A stretch of 5,809 nucleotides of DNA. It comes from Bacteriovorax sp. GTDB taxonomy: Bacteria; Bdellovibrionota; Bacteriovoracia; Bacteriovoracales; Bacteriovoracaceae. The stretch's first letter is position 1. The number at the start of each line of letters is the position of its first letter. The stretch spans positions 1-5,809 of the forward strand of contig JAURXW010000084.1 in assembly GCA_030654205.1 (NCBI GenBank). Reading direction: 5' to 3'. The notes beneath the pieces are model-generated. The model had not been told where the DNA came from, ran no database searches, and was given only the letters and a program-made list of their open reading frames with translations. Shown in pieces: positions 5,783 to 5,809 of the stretch. The position numbers were made by a program, and so were the translations under genes.

Positions 5783-5809
5783 TTTTTATATATATTTTTT
5801 TAAGTATAT

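Overview
This 5.8 kb window is AT-rich and comes from a Gram-negative-type bacterium. The evidence for an outer membrane is a lipoprotein with an OmpA-like peptidoglycan-binding domain, a small secreted protein ending in Phe like an outer-membrane beta-barrel, and a secreted UshA-type nucleotidase. Nothing fixes the genus. The AT-rich, secretion-heavy gene set would fit a Bdellovibrionota/Bacteriovorax-like lineage, but that is inference from general feel and not from a marker gene. I see no rRNA, tRNA, CRISPR array, insertion sequence or phage gene.

Layout from left to right. (1) 1-212: the 3' end of an unrecognised plus-strand gene. (2) 226-876, minus: an OmpA-like lipoprotein, convergent with gene 1. 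(3) 877-1064: a divergent intergenic region holding a perfect 16-bp inverted repeat with a 4-nt loop (959-994). (4) 1065-1922, plus: a secreted protein with a Cys/His/Asp pattern like papain-fold enzymes, family not recognised. (5) 1928-2632, minus: a TetR-family repressor with the TetR_C_1-type C-terminal half. (6) 2633-2778: a compact divergent control region. It has face-to-face promoters whose -35 boxes overlap, and two abutting 13-bp palindromes covering the spacer and -10 of the rightward promoter. (7) 2779-3324 and 3340-4893, plus: a two-gene operon encoding a small beta-barrel-like protein and a periplasmic 5'-nucleotidase-family metallophosphoesterase. (8) 4894-5703, minus: a DJ-1/PfpI (Hsp31-like) protein whose stop codon directly abuts that of the nucleotidase gene.

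How it fits together: the best-supported regulatory unit is the TetR gene with its divergent operon. The repressor probably binds the CTTAC-N3-GTAAG palindromes and shuts off the barrel/nucleotidase operon until an unknown small molecule releases it. A barrel next to a periplasmic phosphoesterase suggests handling of a phosphorylated metabolite at the cell envelope, but the substrate cannot be read from the sequence. The DJ-1 gene is probably a separate stress or aldehyde-detoxification unit with its own promoter. Genes 2 and 4 share a divergent promoter region but show no clear functional link.

Most of the window is ordinary chromosomal sequence. The points most worth checking are the TetR operator array with its unusual target operon, the papain-like secreted protein, the nucleotidase with an eroded substrate-binding half, and the long perfect palindrome at 959-994.
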